Part shown: positions 1 to 5,448 of the stretch, one piece after another
Layout: each line of letters starts with the position of its first letter
Position numbering within the stretch: the stretch's first letter is position 1
Assembly (NCBI RefSeq): GCF_022810445.1
Contig: NZ_JAACGD010000039.1
Coordinates: forward strand, 1 to 7,787
Length of the DNA stretch: 7,787 nucleotides
Source of the DNA: Candidatus Cardinium sp. cBcalN2
Lineage (GTDB): Bacteria; Bacteroidota; Bacteroidia; Cytophagales; Amoebophilaceae
Reading direction: 5' to 3'
Notes under the pieces: generated by a model
Told to the model about the DNA's origin: nothing
Database searches by the model: none
The model's input: the letters and a program-made list of their open reading frames with translations, nothing else
Translations under genes and position numbers: made by a program

Positions 1-49
1 AAAAAGTAACAATAAAAATTTATTTTTTACCAATGTCATGAACAGATAC
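1..49 (-). repeat. Dispersed composite repeat, copy E1 (cut by window start)
   Basis: The reverse complement of this segment matches 7715-7763 at 45 of 49 positions; all four differences fall within positions 17-21. Its core, read on the minus strand, is GTATCTGTTCA, six variable bases, then TGGTAAAA. The core is followed by an AT-rich spacer and the beginning of a T-run hairpin that the window edge cuts off. It is therefore an inverted copy of elements E2 and E3 at the other end of the window. No ORF is associated. This is seen directly; that the element is mobile or functional is not shown. Confidence 0.85.
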
Positions 50-158
50 CTTTTTTCTTGATAAAGAAGAAAGAAGTAAGACAAAAAAACTTATAATCAA
101 ATAAAAAATCCTTAAGTTGAAGCCATTGCGTAAACGACAGATACATAAGCATAAAGAA
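50..158. other. Non-coding spacer downstream of the PPTase gene
   Basis: AT-rich spacer with no credible ORF. Bases 51-67 carry another T-rich/TTGAT/A-rich motif (T-run, CTTGAT, AAAGAAG) like those in the other repeats, lying on the opposite side of the E1 core. No GC-rich hairpin with a U-tract that would serve as a clear terminator for the minus-strand PPTase gene is visible here. Confidence 0.6.
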
Positions 159-800
159 TTAGGTTTTAGAGTATACCAAAACATGACTTGGTATGCCCTT
201 AGCTACCAGTTGTTGGTAACCCATTGTATACTTTTTGCGACTCAAATGGGCTATCAGTTTGCCTTCAGTTTGTAAATCAAAGGGTTCTATAAAAATATTC
301 TTACTAGTAGCCATTTGTTCCCCATCTAAACGTTTATACAACGTTTCTTTTCCAGCCCAATAGATGGCCAATGTTTCAAGGCAATTATTAGCGTTTTTGG
401 CCTCTATATCTGTTAAGAATTTTGATTGTATCTTAGCTAAACTTGGTTTAATGGTTTCTATATCGATACCTATAGGAAAAGCGGTAGATAGTGCTACTGC
501 TGCTATATAACGGGTGTGTGCAAAACTAATATGAAGATTGCTATTTTCTAAAATAGGTCTACCCTGTTGATTCTTAGAAAGAGGTAAAATAGGTAAGCCT
601 AATTTTTTGAGTAAACAGCAAAGCAATACCCTAACAGAGAGAGACTGTCGTATTCTATCTTCAGAAGATAAGTTTAGGCACTGGAAGTCAGCTAAAAATT
701 CAGGAGATAGTTGAGCGCGTAGTGCTGGCAAACTTGCTTGAATGCTCCCAATAAGGCAAAAAGTAGTCGTAGAAAGTTTACAAAAACTATAAACAGGCAT
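159..800 (-). CDS. 4'-phosphopantetheinyl transferase superfamily protein (Sfp/AcpT-like)
   Basis: A 213-residue protein of the 4'-phosphopantetheinyl transferase fold, which moves the phosphopantetheine arm of coenzyme A onto a serine of acyl or peptidyl carrier proteins in the cytoplasm. Visible family motifs, numbered from the ATG at 800: a GRP segment followed by the block HISFAHT near 90-96; GIDIE at 111-115, whose D113 and E115 are the expected magnesium ligands; and WAGKETLYK at 148-156, the W-x-x-K-E-x-x-x-K signature with the third acid at E152. The length fits the two-lobed Sfp type (about 200-240 residues), not the short AcpS type. A TTG six bases upstream (806) could add two residues, but ATG is preferred. 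The gene lies 79 bases downstream of a small basic ORF on the same strand and may share its transcript. The carrier-protein substrate cannot be told from the window; no carrier or synthase gene is present. Confidence 0.88.
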   Translation of the reverse strand: MPVYSFCKLSTTTFCLIGSIQASLPALRAQLSPEFLADFQCLNLSSEDRIRQSLSVRVLLCCLLKKLGLPILPLSKNQQGRPILENSNLHISFAHTRYIAAVALSTAFPIGIDIETIKPSLAKIQSKFLTDIEAKNANNCLETLAIYWAGKETLYKRLDGEQMATSKNIFIEPFDLQTEGKLIAHLSRKKYTMGYQQLVAKGIPSHVLVYSKT

Positions 801-879
801 AGACAAAAAGACTATATCTGAAAAAGTGGATCAGCAGGTATGTAGTATGCGGCCTAGAGATAGATGCAAGCCATACAAT

Positions 880-1035
880 CTAGATGGTATTTTTACGATC
901 AGCAAAACTTTTGCGGATGGCTTCCACGTCTAGACATTTAATAACAGGCATGAACATAAGACGCTTGATAGCAGCTTTACGTTGTGCTGCTTTTATCTTA
1001 TTTTTTCTTGCTTTACGTTGTAATCTAACAGGCAT
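880..1035 (-). CDS. Small basic protein of unknown function (51 aa)
   Basis: A short ORF of 51 codons plus TAG, starting with ATG at 1035. The N-terminal half (MPVRLQRKARKNKIKAAQRK onward) is very rich in Lys and Arg, like a ribosomal or RNA-binding protein. The second half contains PVIKCLDVEAIRKSF, which reads like a structured helix-forming segment, not random sequence. I do not recognise it as a standard ribosomal protein: bS21, bS16, bL34 and Thx do not match convincingly. Support for it being real comes from its clean start and stop, its biased composition, and its position between tRNA-Val and the PPTase gene on the same strand in a stretch otherwise without genes. No Shine-Dalgarno is seen, as is usual in Bacteroidota. 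A hairpin at 1055-1076 lies in the leader, 19 bases before the start codon. Confidence 0.65.
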   Translation of the reverse strand: MPVRLQRKARKNKIKAAQRKAAIKRLMFMPVIKCLDVEAIRKSFADRKNTI

Positions 1036-1054
1036 AATGTCTAAATTTTAAGTT

Positions 1055-1076
1055 CAATAGAAAATAACTTCTATTG
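1055..1076 (-). promoter_or_regulatory. Perfect 8-bp hairpin in the leader of the 51-aa gene
   Basis: CAATAGAA and TTCTATTG form a perfect eight-pair stem around a six-base loop, ending 19 bases upstream of the ATG at 1035 (minus strand). No U-tract follows on the minus strand, so it is not a typical terminator. It could be a leader structure affecting translation or stability, or chance in AT-rich DNA. Confidence 0.35.
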
Positions 1077-1149
1077 GCTAAGTTATTATTAAGCTATCAT
1101 TGTTATCGCTTTCATAAAGCTTTAAAACTTTACAAAAACATACCAGGAG

Positions 1150-1223
1150 TGGGCCCTGCAGGATTCGAACCTGCGGCCTTCTGTGTGTAAAACAGATGCT
1201 CTAACCAGCTGAGCTAAGGACCC
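1150..1223 (-). tRNA. tRNA-Val(TAC)
   Basis: Full cloverleaf on the minus strand, 74 bases. The acceptor stem GGGTCCT pairs with AGGGCCC, with one G-T wobble. The D arm is GCTC/GAGC and the anticodon stem TCTGT/ACAGA encloses loop TTTACAC, giving anticodon TAC, which reads GUA valine codons. The T arm is GCAGG-TTCGAAT-CCTGC and the discriminator is A. The 3' CCA is not encoded, so a CCA-adding enzyme is needed. It sits 64 bases downstream of the end of xerD on the same strand. Confidence 0.97.
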
Positions 1224-1234
1224 AAGTAAGAGAA

Positions 1235-1242
1235 CAAATATA
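1235..1242 (-). promoter_or_regulatory. Bacteroidota-type -7 box (TATATTTG) for tRNA-Val
   Basis: On the minus strand TATATTTG matches the Bacteroidota -7 consensus TAnnTTTG exactly and lies 11 bases before the first base of tRNA-Val, the right distance for a start site just ahead of the tRNA. The region about 20 bases further upstream has only a T-run (TTTTTT) where the -33 TTTG would be expected. The consensus is known from the phylum; use of this site is inferred. The same transcript could continue into the 51-aa gene and the PPTase gene. Confidence 0.55.
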
Positions 1243-1287
1243 ATTATTTTTTCTAAAAAAGCATCTATAACACGCTATTAAGATAGC

Positions 1288-2205
1288 TTACTTGGTATCA
1301 TGTAGGTGACTTCTGGGGTGATAATCTTGCATGGTTTGTTTAAGATAATGTCTGTCTAGATGGGTATATATTTCAGTAGTAGTTATAGAGCTATGTCCCA
1401 ATATTTCTTGTATGGCACGTAAATTGGCTCCTCCTTCTATTAAATGGGTAGCAAAAGAGTGTCTAAAAATATGAGGCCCAACTTTCACATGGATGTTAGC
1501 TTTTCTAGCAAGTGACTGTACCATTAAAAAAATCATCACTCTGCTTAAGCTACTACCAAGTCGGTTTAAAAAAAGTGTATCTAAGTGAGCTGATTGTATA
1601 CTCATGTGGCTACGCACTTCTTGTAAATAAATTTTAATATACTTTAAAGCTACCGCACCAATAGGTATCAAACGTTCTTTATTACCTTTTCCAATGACAC
1701 GCACAAAGCTTTCTTCAAAATAGATATGGCTTAACTTCAAGGAAACCAGCTCAGAAACACGCATGCCTGTACCATAAAGTGTTTCTACAATCGCTCGATT
1801 GCGAATGCCGATAGGGGTAGAATGGTCTATTACCTGAAGCATAGCCTCAATTTCCGGTACAGATAAAACAGATGGTAAATATCTACCTAACTGAGGACTT
1901 TCTATAAGCTTAGTAGGATCTTTGGTAAGGTGGTTACTCAGACATAAAAATTTGTAAAAAACGCGCAACCCAGAAAGCATTCTTGATTGACTAGTAGCTT
2001 TTATACCAAGATCATGTAGTATGCAAAAAAAATCGTGAATATGATTGGATTTAACTGTAAGTGGAGCGATTGATTTAGGTAACAAGAATTGAGCAAATTT
2101 TTTTACATCAGAGAGGTAAGCGGTAATAGAACGTTCAGAGAGCAAACATTCTAACCGGAGATGGAGCTCAAATTGTTGTAAAAAATATTTCCATTCTTGT
2201 TCCAT
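1288..2205 (-). CDS. xerD: Site-specific tyrosine recombinase XerD
   Basis: A 305-residue tyrosine recombinase that, with a partner such as XerC, resolves chromosome dimers at dif during division. An N-terminal SAM-like core-binding domain (about 1-95) contains LSERSITAYLSDVKKF. The catalytic domain (about 110-300) has every expected active-site residue: R149 (GTGMRVSEL), K173 (GKGNKER), H245 and R248 (HIFRHSFATHL), H271 (LGHSS) and the nucleophile Y280 (IYTHLD). These are each one residue on from the E. coli XerD positions. The motif VPHxFRHSFATHL type, the ITTTEIYTHLD ending and the length favour XerD over XerC or a phage integrase. The ATG at 2205 is chosen because the frame further upstream merely translates tRNA-Asn. 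The start codon is two bases after the mature 3' end of that tRNA, leaving no room for a ribosome binding site. Despite the tRNA, no attachment-site duplication or island cargo is seen, so this reads as the housekeeping enzyme. Confidence 0.95.
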   Translation of the reverse strand: MEQEWKYFLQQFELHLRLECLLSERSITAYLSDVKKFAQFLLPKSIAPLTVKSNHIHDFFCILHDLGIKATSQSRMLSGLRVFYKFLCLSNHLTKDPTKLIESPQLGRYLPSVLSVPEIEAMLQVIDHSTPIGIRNRAIVETLYGTGMRVSELVSLKLSHIYFEESFVRVIGKGNKERLIPIGAVALKYIKIYLQEVRSHMSIQSAHLDTLFLNRLGSSLSRVMIFLMVQSLARKANIHVKVGPHIFRHSFATHLIEGGANLRAIQEILGHSSITTTEIYTHLDRHYLKQTMQDYHPRSHLHDTK

Positions 2206-2207
2206 AG

Positions 2208-2281
2208 CTCCCCCTGCTGGACTCGAACCAGCGACCCTTTGATTAACAGTCAAATGCTCTAACCAACTGAGCTAAGGAGGA
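2208..2281 (-). tRNA. tRNA-Asn(GTT)
   Basis: Full cloverleaf on the minus strand, 74 bases. The acceptor stem TCCTCCT pairs with AGGGGGA, with one G-T wobble. The D arm is GCTC/GAGC. The anticodon stem TTTGA/TCAAA encloses loop CTGTTAA, giving anticodon GTT, which reads AAC and AAU. The T arm is GCTGG-TTCGAGT-CCAGC and the discriminator is G. CCA is not encoded: the bases after the discriminator are CT followed by the xerD start codon. The tRNA and xerD are almost certainly co-transcribed, or xerD starts from within the tRNA. Confidence 0.97.
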
Positions 2282-2301
2282 GTATAAGGGCTGCTTAGGT
2301 A

Positions 2302-2332
2302 CAATTTTACCATTTTTTTATTTCATAAACAA
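2302..2332 (-). promoter_or_regulatory. Possible promoter for tRNA-Asn and xerD
   Basis: On the minus strand TAAAATTG (2302-2309) matches the Bacteroidota -7 consensus TAnnTTTG with one mismatch, and TTG (2330-2332) lies 20 bases upstream as a possible -33 element. The -7 box is 20 bases before the tRNA 5' end, leaving a short leader for RNase P to remove. Inferred from spacing and consensus only. Confidence 0.4.
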
Positions 2333-2334
2333 TA

Positions 2335-2452
2335 GGCTGCGTTTCGAGCAGTTACTGCTAATGCTCATTTACGAGTCGATGCAGTAGCTCAATATTGACC
2401 TACATTTGGTAGATTGCCATTTTTTTGCTTCATATTTCCTAACCATTCCGTT
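2335..2452. repeat. Diverged intergenic repeat, copy A
   Basis: Non-coding sequence whose end (2420-2451, TTTTTTTGCTTCATATTTCC onward) aligns with 5327-5358 in the gap before dnaX, sharing the pattern TTTT-TGCT-AT-TTTCCTA-CCA-T-CCGT with small indels. Upstream parts of both copies share GCTGC and TTTACG words in the same order. The resemblance is visible by eye but diverged, so common origin is an inference. Confidence 0.5.
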
Positions 2453-2520
2453 GGATAAGATGGATCCAGTAAACAGTCTAGCTATTAGGTTTATTGTAAT
2501 CAATTGGAGCAACCAATTTA

Positions 2521-2548
2521 TTTTTTATTTTTGATCAAAAATAAAAAA
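2521..2548. repeat. Perfect 28-base AT-rich palindrome
   Basis: Two 14-base arms (TTTTTTATTTTTGA and its exact reverse complement) meet with no spacer, centred on TGATCA. The T-arm/TTGAT/A-arm layout resembles the hairpins at 7642-7660 and 7755-7780. In RNA it would be a weak hairpin, U-rich then A-rich. It could mark transcription ends or be a replication or protein-binding site; there is no direct evidence for either. Confidence 0.8.
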
Positions 2549-2668
2549 AAACATAGGCTTATAGCCAAGTAATTGAATCCTATAGGAGACTGCCCATTCT
2601 AGGTTAACTTTTTTATATTAAATTGGTAAAGTAAAATAATAGTTGATCTAAATAAAGCGTATAAAACC

Positions 2669-3268
2669 ATGGCTTCCGAAGGTAGTGTAACCAAGAAAAG
2701 ACACAGTTGGATCCAAAAGTGTGCTATAGCTCTTATCAAATTTTTAGGTTGGAAGATTACTAACAACACTGATTCAACTATTGCAAAAAAAGCAGTCGTG
2801 GTACTGGCACCCCACACCAGTAATTGGGACTTTGTCTATGGCATGTTATTTACCCTTAGCGCTCCTGATTTAACGCTTAGGTTTGCCATAAAAAAAGAAG
2901 TAATGTTTTTTCCACTTTCCTATTTAATGAAAATGCTGGGTGCTGTTCCAATAGACAGAACAAACAAAAACAAATCCACTAATATGGTAGCTGCTATGGC
3001 AGAAATGTTCCATCAATCGGATAAGCTTTTGTTAGTGATTGCACCTGAAGGCACAAGGAGCTATGTAAAAAGATGGAAAACAGGTTTTTATAGGTTAGCG
3101 CAAGCAGCAAACGTTCCCATTATTTTAGGGTATATCAACTACGCTAAAAAGGAAATGGGGTTTGGTCCAATCTTTGATATTACAGGTGACATCGACAAAG
3201 ATATAGCAAATATTCAAGATTTTTACCGAAAAATACCTGGCAAATATCCAAACCAAGGAGTTGTTTGA
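2669..3268 (+). CDS. 1-acyl-sn-glycerol-3-phosphate acyltransferase family protein (PlsC-like)
   Basis: A 199-residue acyltransferase of the PlsC/LPLAT family, expected to transfer an acyl group to lysophosphatidate or a related lysolipid at the inner face of the inner membrane. Motif I is HTSNWD (H49, D54), the catalytic H-x4-D. GAVPIDR (91-97) corresponds to the motif II region, EGTR (127-130) is motif III for the glycerol-phosphate, and VPIILG (149-154) is motif IV. A hydrophobic segment near 14-30 could anchor it to the membrane; no full transmembrane helix is obvious. It is shorter than classical PlsC (about 240) but similar to the compact versions common in Bacteroidota, and its C-terminus looks complete. 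The exact acceptor lipid is uncertain. It is the first plus-strand gene, 135 bases ahead of grpE. The start is the first ATG, and no Shine-Dalgarno is seen. Confidence 0.88.
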   Translation: MASEGSVTKKRHSWIQKCAIALIKFLGWKITNNTDSTIAKKAVVVLAPHTSNWDFVYGMLFTLSAPDLTLRFAIKKEVMFFPLSYLMKMLGAVPIDRTNKNKSTNMVAAMAEMFHQSDKLLLVIAPEGTRSYVKRWKTGFYRLAQAANVPIILGYINYAKKEMGFGPIFDITGDIDKDIANIQDFYRKIPGKYPNQGVV

Positions 3269-3270
3269 TC

Positions 3271-3283
3271 TGCCAATTTGGCA
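3271..3283. promoter_or_regulatory. Dyad TGCCAA-T-TTGGCA before grpE
   Basis: A perfect six-base dyad around a single base, starting two bases after the acyltransferase stop. The half TTTGGCA recurs at 3296-3302 overlapping the putative grpE -7 box. It could be an operator half-site set or part of a weak terminator; no T-tract follows on the plus strand. Confidence 0.3.
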
Positions 3284-3291
3284 TTGTTCAG

Positions 3292-3299
3292 TACATTTG
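3292..3299 (+). promoter_or_regulatory. Possible -7 box (TACATTTG) for grpE-dnaJ
   Basis: TACATTTG matches the Bacteroidota TAnnTTTG consensus exactly and lies about 105 bases before the grpE ATG. A TTTG that could be the -33 element is found upstream, but at 24 bases, longer than the usual spacing. No CIRCE-type heat-shock inverted repeat is seen. Inference only. Confidence 0.35.
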
Positions 3300-3403
3300 G
3301 CAAAAAAATTGCATTACATAAAGCATAATGTTACCATTAGCTATTACTTTTACTATTTGAATCATGAGGCCATCTCGTAACATTTTATACCATAAATAAA
3401 AGC

Positions 3404-4099
3404 ATGAAGGTACCAAACACACATACAAACGGACAAGGCTGCTGCAAAGAGCCCCTAGAAAAAAACCAAGCAAGTGGTTGTTGTAGCAGTGAAACAACAA
3501 CTAATCAGCCATGCTGCTGTAACGGTGAAGAAGCCATCCATCAACCATGTTGCTGTGGCCAGCAAGAAGCAGATCCGCAACTAGGTTGTTGTCAATCAGC
3601 TGATGTAATAGATGATGTACATCATCAAACCTGTAATGCTGAGATGCCTTCATTGGAACAGTTACAAACACTGTTGATGGAGGCAAACAATAAATATATG
3701 CGTCTTTACGCTGAATTCGATAATTTTAAAAAACGGCAAGTTAAAGAACGGATAGCCCTGACCGATAAGGCTAACGAGCAAACACTAAAAGAACTCTTAC
3801 CCATTGTAGATGATTTTGAAAGATGTATAATGTCACTACAAGGTGCACAGGAAGTACCCCAACACATGGAAGGCATTAAACTAATTTATGATAAACTAGC
3901 TGGGATTTTAAAAAAGTATGGTATAGAAGAAATAGCCATAGAAAAAGGAAGTGTATTTAATGCCGATTTGCATGAAGCCATTATGCAACAGCCAGTAGAT
4001 AATCCAGAAATGCAAGGGAAGATTGTCTCCGTAGTGGAAAAAGGCTATCTGATCAATGAGTATGTATTGCGGTTTGCTAAAGTTATAATTGGAGTATAA
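3404..4099 (+). CDS. grpE: GrpE nucleotide exchange factor with cysteine-rich N-terminal tail
   Basis: A 231-residue GrpE, the cytoplasmic exchange factor that releases ADP from DnaK. Residues about 82-145 form the long helix region (LEQLQTLLMEANNKYMRLYA, then EFDNFKKR). Residues about 150-231 form the four-helix/beta-wing domain, with HEAIMQQP at 190-197 and the typical ending GYLINEYVLRFAKVIIGV. The unusual part is residues 1-80: in place of the common acidic tail there are 13 cysteines, as CC at 13-14, 26-27 and 62-63, CCC at 37-39 and 49-51, and C77. Clusters fall every 11-13 residues. Residues 34-45 and 46-57 are a 12-residue tandem repeat (xQPCCC). The ATG at 3404 includes this tail; the ATG for M81 at 3644 would give a tail-less protein of 151 residues. 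The stop is immediately followed by the dnaJ start, indicating a coupled operon. dnaK is not in the window. Confidence 0.93.
   Translation: MKVPNTHTNGQGCCKEPLEKNQASGCCSSETTTNQPCCCNGEEAIHQPCCCGQQEADPQLGCCQSADVIDDVHHQTCNAEMPSLEQLQTLLMEANNKYMRLYAEFDNFKKRQVKERIALTDKANEQTLKELLPIVDDFERCIMSLQGAQEVPQHMEGIKLIYDKLAGILKKYGIEEIAIEKGSVFNADLHEAIMQQPVDNPEMQGKIVSVVEKGYLINEYVLRFAKVIIGV
3503..3574 (+). repeat. Tandem 36-bp repeat in grpE encoding xQPCCC units
   Basis: Two 36-base units (3503-3538 and 3539-3574) encode NQPCCCNGEEAI and HQPCCCGQQEAD. They share the core CAxCCATGxTGCTGT and GAAGAAG/CAAGAAG words. Third-position differences indicate an old duplication kept under protein-level constraint, or independent drift; the sample is too short to test. 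Confidence 0.7.
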
Positions 4100-5233
4100 A
4101 TGGAAAAAGACTATTACAGTGTTTTGGGTATAGAACGTAGTGCCACTGCAGAGCAGATTAAAAAAGCCTATCGAAAGATAGCCATGCAGTATCATCCAGA
4201 TAAAAACCCAGGGAACAAAGCAGCAGAAGAAAAGTTTAAAGCTGCCACAGAAGCCTATGATGTTTTAAGTAATCCAGATAAAAAGCATCAATATGATCGC
4301 TTCGGTACACAAGGATTCCAAGAGGGAGGTAGGTCATATGGAGATGACTTTTTCGAAGGTGATTTGAATGACCTGTTTCAGGACTCTCCCTTTAGCAGTT
4401 TTTTTGGTGGTGGCAGGAGAACAAAACGGTCATCCAACTATGGTGAAGATTTACGGATAAGAATCAAACTAAATCTTAAAGAGATTGCATTAGGTACTGA
4501 GAAAAAAGTCAAAGTAAAACGTTATACAAGTTGTGATACGTGCGGCGGTAATGGAGCAGAAAATGGACTTGCTGTAGAGAAATGTGGATCATGTAAAGGA
4601 CATGGTGTGGTTCGTAAAACAACCCAAACTGTGCTGGGCAATATGCTGACAGAATCCATTTGTAGCAATTGTGCTGGAACAGGTAGTCGTATTAAAACAC
4701 CTTGCATTGATTGTCAAGGAGAAAGCAGAAAGCTTATAGATGATCTTATCACCTTTCAAGTGCCTAAGGGGGTAAGAAAAAATATGGAACTTACGCTACG
4801 TGGCAAAGGTAACGTACCAGCCCGTGGTGGTATGCCAGGTAGTTTGATTGTCCAGATAGAAGAAGAAGAAGATGATCTTTTAAAACGTGAAGGCAATAAT
4901 ATTTGCTATACCTTACACATTAGTTTTATAGATGCTACATTAGGTTGTGAAATGGAAGTACCCACCATATATGGTAAAGTTAGACTTAAGATTCCACCTG
5001 GCACATCATGTGGTGAGGTTCTTAAATTAAGAGGAAAAGGCATCGCAGATCTAAATGGTTATCATAAAAAAGGAGATCAGTTAGTCTATGTGCAAATTTG
5101 GACACCACAAGAACTAACAAAGGAAGAAAAGGACATTTTGCTTTCACTGCGCGATTCGCCTAACTTTATACCAAAGCCAAATAAGAAAGAAGAAAGTTTT
5201 TTTGAACGGATTAAATCCTTTTTTCAAGGATAA
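4100..5233 (+). CDS. dnaJ: Chaperone protein DnaJ (type I Hsp40)
   Basis: A 377-residue class I Hsp40 that delivers unfolded proteins to DnaK and stimulates its ATPase. The J domain (about 4-68) has YHPDKNPG with HPD at 32-34. The Gly/Phe-rich region (about 70-108) includes GFQEGG and FFGGGRR. The zinc-binding domain (about 145-210) has four C-x-x-C pairs: C145/C148, C162/C165, C188/C191 and C202/C205. The first three keep the C-x-x-C-x-G-x-G pattern; the fourth reads CIDCQGES, so its last glycine is replaced while both cysteines remain. The C-terminal substrate-binding domains (about 215-345) include VPKGVRKNMELTLRGKGN and IPPGTSCGEVLKLRGKG. Length is normal. ATG starts at the base after the grpE stop, so translation is probably coupled. 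No Shine-Dalgarno is obvious beyond GGAG inside the end of grpE. Confidence 0.97.
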   Translation: MEKDYYSVLGIERSATAEQIKKAYRKIAMQYHPDKNPGNKAAEEKFKAATEAYDVLSNPDKKHQYDRFGTQGFQEGGRSYGDDFFEGDLNDLFQDSPFSSFFGGGRRTKRSSNYGEDLRIRIKLNLKEIALGTEKKVKVKRYTSCDTCGGNGAENGLAVEKCGSCKGHGVVRKTTQTVLGNMLTESICSNCAGTGSRIKTPCIDCQGESRKLIDDLITFQVPKGVRKNMELTLRGKGNVPARGGMPGSLIVQIEEEEDDLLKREGNNICYTLHISFIDATLGCEMEVPTIYGKVRLKIPPGTSCGEVLKLRGKGIADLNGYHKKGDQLVYVQIWTPQELTKEEKDILLSLRDSPNFIPKPNKKEESFFERIKSFFQG

Positions 5234-5254
5234 ACTAATAGAATGCTTGCATAG

Positions 5255-5358
5255 CGCTGCATGCTGCTGGTAATTTACACATCGAGCCAGTGCTTTACAT
5301 CTTTACGTACATATAGTACGCTATGATTTTCTGCTCTATGTTTCCTACCAATGCCGTA
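5255..5358. repeat. Diverged intergenic repeat, copy B
   Basis: Part of the 260-base non-coding gap between dnaJ and dnaX. The end at 5327-5358 aligns with 2420-2451 (copy A). It also contains CGTAC-ATATA-GTACG (a small hairpin around 5305-5320) and a seven-base inverted pair CATAGCG/CGCTATG. No ORF is seen, and no clear U-tract terminator for dnaJ was found. Confidence 0.5.
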
Positions 5359-5448
5359 ACATAAACCAGTTATGCAAAAAGTCTACTATCTGATTATTTC
5401 TATCTATTCATGACTATGGTAGGTTTAAGCAAGAAAAGAAAAAAGCCT

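Larger units (their letters stand above)
2282..2668. other. Divergent intergenic region, no gene
   Basis: 387 bases between the minus-strand tRNA-Asn and the plus-strand acyltransferase gene. It holds the putative tRNA promoter, repeat copy A, a short hairpin (AATTGG/CCAATT at 2502-2518), the 28-base palindrome at 2521-2548, and an AT-rich stretch up to the acyltransferase ATG. No convincing coding remnant and no clear TAnnTTTG promoter for the acyltransferase were found. Confidence 0.6.

Noticed and set aside
2206..2253. N-terminal extension of XerD reading VNQRVAGSSPAGGA upstream of ATG 2205
   Set aside because: It is the translation of the tRNA-Asn gene in one frame; the conserved XerD N-terminus begins at the ATG at 2205.
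1288..2281. tRNA plus tyrosine recombinase as an integrated genomic island
   Set aside because: The recombinase has housekeeping XerD sequence and length, no direct repeat of the tRNA 3' end was seen, and neighbouring genes are core functions.
2599..2817. Minus-strand ORF of 72 codons
   Set aside because: It overlaps the acyltransferase gene antisense, with composition typical of a shadow frame and no recognisable motif.
3404..3643. The Cys-rich GrpE tail as a sequencing or frameshift artefact
   Set aside because: It is in frame from an ATG to the conserved domain with mixed TGC/TGT codons and regular spacing; a frame error would not give periodic clusters. The start choice still needs experimental support.
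3288..3686. Minus-strand ORFs opposite the grpE 5' half (70 and 61 codons)
   Set aside because: They are antisense shadows; the plus frame is a clear GrpE, and the Cys-rich region reads poorly on the other strand.
3908..4195. Minus-strand ORF of 95 codons across the grpE-dnaJ junction
   Set aside because: It is antisense to two well-supported genes and has no family features; its hydrophobicity is the usual complement of AT-rich coding DNA.
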